Positions 13,591 to 15,792 of a stretch of DNA of 15,792 bases are shown here, one piece after another (position 1 is the stretch's first letter; each line of letters begins with the position of its first letter). The position numbers were made by a program, and so were the translations under genes. This DNA is from Vulcanimicrobiota bacterium (GTDB taxonomy: Bacteria; Vulcanimicrobiota; Vulcanimicrobiia; Vulcanimicrobiales; Vulcanimicrobiaceae). The notes under the pieces are model-generated. The model searched no databases and was not told the origin of the DNA. It was given only the letters and a program-made list of their open reading frames with translations. The stretch lies in the NCBI GenBank assembly GCA_019237435.1, contig JAFAHB010000244.1:1-15792 (forward strand). Reading direction: 5' to 3'.

Positions 13591-14385
13591 CTAGCGGGCC
13601 GCAGCCGCCAGCTCCGTTTCCAAATCCAGCGTAAATCCGTCGTAGACCGCGATCGCGCGTAAGCCGAGCTCGTCTTCGACCTGCGCGGCGAGGCGCGGCG
13701 GAGACGCTTCGAGCATCGTCGTTCCAAAGTGCTGAAAGACCGCGACTTTGGGGCGTACCTCGGCGACGACGCGGCAAGCGTCATTCCAGGTGAAGTGATC
13801 GACGTTCAATTGGTCGTGATAGCGCAGCACGTTGACTATGAGCACGTCGGGATGATGGCGCGCATAGTCGGCGGCGAGCTCCTCGAAATAGCGGCCGCAA
13901 GGGAGATACGCGACGCGGATCGCGTCATGTACGAAGATCAAGCCGTGCGTTTGGACGGCGTGGCGGTGCCGCATCGAAGTAAATATCTCAATGCCGCCGA
14001 CGCGATATGGACCGCTGCTCGGCTCGAGACGCTCGATGCGCTCGACGAAACGGCGCGCGTAGGGCAAGACGACCGGCTCGTCGTCGAAGGCGTCGGCCGG
14101 CGCAAGCATCGCGCCGCGACGCCGAAACCCGCCCGAAGTCATCGCCTCGATGAGGACGTTGACGTCGCCGGAATGATCCAGATGCTTGTGCGAGAGCACG
14201 ATCGCATCGAGTTCGCGCGGATTGCAGGGCGGTACGTGTGAAAGCGCGCGAACCAGTGCCCCGGGCCCGGGATCCACATGGATTTGCGTCGCACCCAAAC
14301 GAATCCACATGCCGCCGGAGGCGCGAAGTTGGCGCGCGACGACGAAGCGGGCGCCACCGCTCCCTAGGAAGAGAATCGACGACAC
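13591..14385 (-). CDS. Metallo-beta-lactamase-fold hydrolase
   Basis: A 264-residue protein. The start GTG 14385 gives MSSILFLGSGGARFVVARQL, a normal opening strand for this fold; the frame is open further upstream but that part overlaps DUF1501. The main metal motif is H66-K-H68-L-D70-H71 in LSHKHLDHSGD, preceded by HVDPGPGALVR. Further ligand candidates are His142 in RHRHAVQTHG and the late His in FQHFGTTML. The usual bridging Asp of the fourth motif appears to be Cys163 (YLPCGRYFEEL), as in B1 lactamases, which is unusual for a general hydrolase. No signal peptide, so cytosolic. The family includes lactonases, phosphodiesterases and RNases; the substrate cannot be told. It is the last gene of the DUF1800-DUF1501 operon. 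Confidence 0.88.
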   Translation of the reverse strand: MSSILFLGSGGARFVVARQLRASGGMWIRLGATQIHVDPGPGALVRALSHVPPCNPRELDAIVLSHKHLDHSGDVNVLIEAMTSGGFRRRGAMLAPADAFDDEPVVLPYARRFVERIERLEPSSGPYRVGGIEIFTSMRHRHAVQTHGLIFVHDAIRVAYLPCGRYFEELAADYARHHPDVLIVNVLRYHDQLNVDHFTWNDACRVVAEVRPKVAVFQHFGTTMLEASPPRLAAQVEDELGLRAIAVYDGFTLDLETELAAAAR

Positions 14386-14400
14386 TAGGAGGCTCCTAGC
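14383..14400 (-). promoter_or_regulatory. SD within a near-perfect palindrome before the hydrolase start
   Basis: Minus-strand reading from 14400 is GCTAGGAGCCTCCTAGTG: CTAGGAG and CTCCTAG are inverted repeats around one central base, and the right arm runs into the GTG start at 14385. AGGAG is a proper SD seven bases from the GTG. The stop of DUF1501 (TAG, 14404-14402) lies two bases upstream. The same TAGGAG ... CTCCTA design occurs before the XRE-ATPase gene. Confidence 0.45.
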
Positions 14401-14401
14401 G

Positions 14402-15625
14402 CTAAGCGAGGACTGGAAGCTGCTTGAACTCGCCGCCGAGGACGGTCGTCGAGGGCCGGCCCAGCCAGCGCTCGAGCACGGTCGCATAGACGCTGCGGAA
14501 GTCGACGCTGAATCGAACGTTGCCCATATTCGTTTCGGCGAGATCGGGCATCGTTCCGTAAAGGCCGCCTTTGACACCGCCGCCGATCAGAAAGAGCGGG
14601 GATGCCTCGCCGTGGTCAGTTCCGCGGCTTCCATTCTCTTCGATCCGCCGGCCGAACTCGCTAAAGGTCAGCGTTAGCACTCGGCGTTCGTTGCCGTGCG
14701 CGGCGAGGTCCTGATAGAACGCCGCAATTGCGTCGGAGAACTGCTTCAAGAGCAGATCTTGCGTGCGCCGCTGGCTGACATGCGTGTCGAACGAGCCGTG
14801 CTCGACGTAGATCGCCTTGGTTCCGAGGTTGCTTCCGACGATTTGTGCGGCCAAGGCGAGGCTTCGACCGAGCGGCGTCGCGGGGTACGTGGCCTTGGAC
14901 GTATATCCGGCGACCAGCTTGGGGAGCTCCTCGGAGCTGCGCTGAGCGTCACCTTCGATCTCCATGACGTGCGCCAAATACGGCGACGTAAACGGCAGCG
15001 ACCGATCGCGGGCCTGCCGCGAGAAAGCGTCGCGGGCCGCCGCGTTGCGGTCGGAGATCATCGTATACGTACGCAGCGCCGGAATAGCAGCGATGTCGGT
15101 GCGCTCCGAGACCAGCACCTCGGGCACGACTCTGGCAACGGCGATCCCTTTGAAGAGATTCTCCCGCGGAAGCTGCGCCTCGTCAAAGTAACGGCCCAGC
15201 CATCCGGTGTGCTCGTAACGCTCCGGCGCGGCGGTTTGCCAAATCTCCGTCGAGCGGAAATGCGAATGATCCGGATTCGGATAGCCGACACCCTGTACGA
15301 TCGCGACCATTCCGCGATCGTAGAGCGATTTCAGCGACTGCATTTCGGGATTGAACCCGATATGCGCGTCGATGGCGAGCACCGTGTTGCGATCGATCGC
15401 CAGGCCGGGGCGCAGCTGATAGTAGCGATCGTCGCCGTGCGGAACGATGCAGTTCAAACCATCGTTGCCGCCGGCCAGATTGATCAGCACCAGGCAGCGA
15501 TTCTCGCTTCCCGGAAGTCCGGGAAGCGGCGTTTGCGCCAGCGCGCGCGCAAAAACGTGGTCGGTATTCGCGACGACCGCGAGTCCCGAAACAGTCGTGA
15601 GTAAGAAGTTACGTCGATTTATCAT
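14402..15625 (-). CDS. DUF1501 family protein, Tat-exported
   Basis: A 407-residue protein. The N-terminus MINRRNFLLTTVSGLAVVAN carries a twin-arginine motif (RRNFL) and a hydrophobic stretch, so export of a folded protein by Tat is expected. Family marks are LINLAGGNDGLNCIVPHGDDRYYQLRPGL (as separate pieces LAGGNDGLN and DDRYYQLRP), GYPNPDHSHFRSTEIWQTA, YVEHGSFDTH and FSEFGRRIEENGSRGTDHG, all typical of DUF1501, which is related to the sulfatase/alkaline phosphatase fold. Length is usual. ATG 15625 follows the stop of the upstream gene after four bases (TAAGGTCATG), so translation is coupled. DUF1501 and DUF1800 are usually found as a pair; the biochemical role is not settled. Confidence 0.92.
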   Translation of the reverse strand: MINRRNFLLTTVSGLAVVANTDHVFARALAQTPLPGLPGSENRCLVLINLAGGNDGLNCIVPHGDDRYYQLRPGLAIDRNTVLAIDAHIGFNPEMQSLKSLYDRGMVAIVQGVGYPNPDHSHFRSTEIWQTAAPERYEHTGWLGRYFDEAQLPRENLFKGIAVARVVPEVLVSERTDIAAIPALRTYTMISDRNAAARDAFSRQARDRSLPFTSPYLAHVMEIEGDAQRSSEELPKLVAGYTSKATYPATPLGRSLALAAQIVGSNLGTKAIYVEHGSFDTHVSQRRTQDLLLKQFSDAIAAFYQDLAAHGNERRVLTLTFSEFGRRIEENGSRGTDHGEASPLFLIGGGVKGGLYGTMPDLAETNMGNVRFSVDFRSVYATVLERWLGRPSTTVLGGEFKQLPVLA

Positions 15626-15629
15626 GACC

Positions 15630-15792
15630 TTAGCTCAGCTGATAGGCGGGCGTCGCCATCGCAAGATAGGCAGCGCCGCTGATGCGCTGACCGTAGTTCT
15701 CCACCGAAAGTGAGGCGAGCGCGGCGGTGCCCGTTCCATTCAAGTATGCCTCGAGCTCGGCGAGCGCCGCCGGCGACACGTCGTTCTGCAAG
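15630..15792 (-). CDS. Probable DUF1800 family protein, C-terminal part only
   Basis: Only the last 53 residues are present; the gene runs off the right edge. The visible reading is ALAELEAYLNGTGTAALASL and then NYGQRISGAAYLAMATPAYQLS before TAA (15632-15630). The ending with a helix of the form R-(V/I)-x-G-A-A-x-L-x-x-x-x-P-x-Y/F-Q-L resembles the C-terminus of DUF1800 proteins, and position directly before DUF1501 is the usual arrangement. The call therefore rests on context and a short end motif. The stop is four bases before the DUF1501 ATG. Confidence 0.7.
   Translation of the reverse strand, partial: LQNDVSPAALAELEAYLNGTGTAALASLSVENYGQRISGAAYLAMATPAYQLS

Noticed and set aside
14386..14577. 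Upstream extension of the hydrolase by 64 residues
   Set aside because: The extension overlaps the DUF1501 coding end and is Ser/Ala/Arg-rich shadow sequence; GTG 14385 has an SD and gives the family-typical first strand.
14696..15604. Open plus-strand frame of 302 codons antisense to DUF1501
   Set aside because: The DUF1501 frame on the other strand has clear family motifs and a Tat signal. The antisense frame is Arg/Val-rich without motifs, as expected from high-GC antisense reading.

Overview
The window is a high-GC bacterial chromosome segment with complete, densely packed genes of about 60-65% GC by eye. Nearly all genes can be assigned to a broad family. There is no rRNA, tRNA, CRISPR array, insertion sequence or phage gene. 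Many features recur in high-GC soil and rock phyla: an ECF sigma factor, DUF4097-type beta-repeat proteins, a sedolisin (kumamolisin) protease, an XRE-STAND ATPase regulator, and a DUF1800/DUF1501 pair. My tentative guess is a Candidatus Eremiobacterota (WPS-2)-like or similar deep-branching lineage. This rests on gene mix only, and a taxonomic search would be needed to confirm it.

Layout from left to right. (1) 1-990, minus: pyrK and the start of pyrD, the two subunits of the NAD-dependent class 1B dihydroorotate dehydrogenase, overlapping by a few bases. (2) 1048-1309, plus: a compact unit with promoter, strong Shine-Dalgarno (SD), 46-aa protein and hairpin terminator. (3) 1322-2955, minus: a three-gene operon encoding a 41-aa peptide, a membrane-anchored DUF4097-like protein and a small DUF6249-like membrane protein. 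(4) 3076-7347, plus, divergent from (3): ECF sigma factor, a two-helix membrane protein in the anti-sigma position, an OmpR-type response regulator, a HAMP histidine kinase, and a second exported DUF4097-like protein. Most junctions here are 4-base overlaps or very short gaps. It looks like one envelope-sensing regulatory module with DUF4097-like proteins on both sides of the divergent promoter region. (5) 7405-9965, minus: a secreted S53 pro-kumamolisin lipoprotein protease, then a small lipoprotein with its own terminator. (6) 10132-13581, plus: a lipoprotein beta-propeller coupled to an 822-aa XRE-STAND-TPR regulator. (7) 13591-15792, minus: a metallo-beta-lactamase-fold hydrolase, a Tat-exported DUF1501 protein and the C-terminus of a probable DUF1800 protein, transcribed as one operon.

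The less obvious signals are small. Two unlisted-size genes (46 and 41 aa) each have a strong SD. A 17-base element containing ACAGTT sits about 100-125 bases upstream of both minus-strand secreted-protein genes, in the same orientation, and carries a second ACAGTY copy at a 12-base step. Two junctions share the design TAGGAG ... CTCCTA directly before the start codon, which would pair the SD with an anti-SD-like arm and fits translational coupling. The response regulator's only good SD is better placed for an overlapping 15-codon frame that begins on the stop of the preceding gene.
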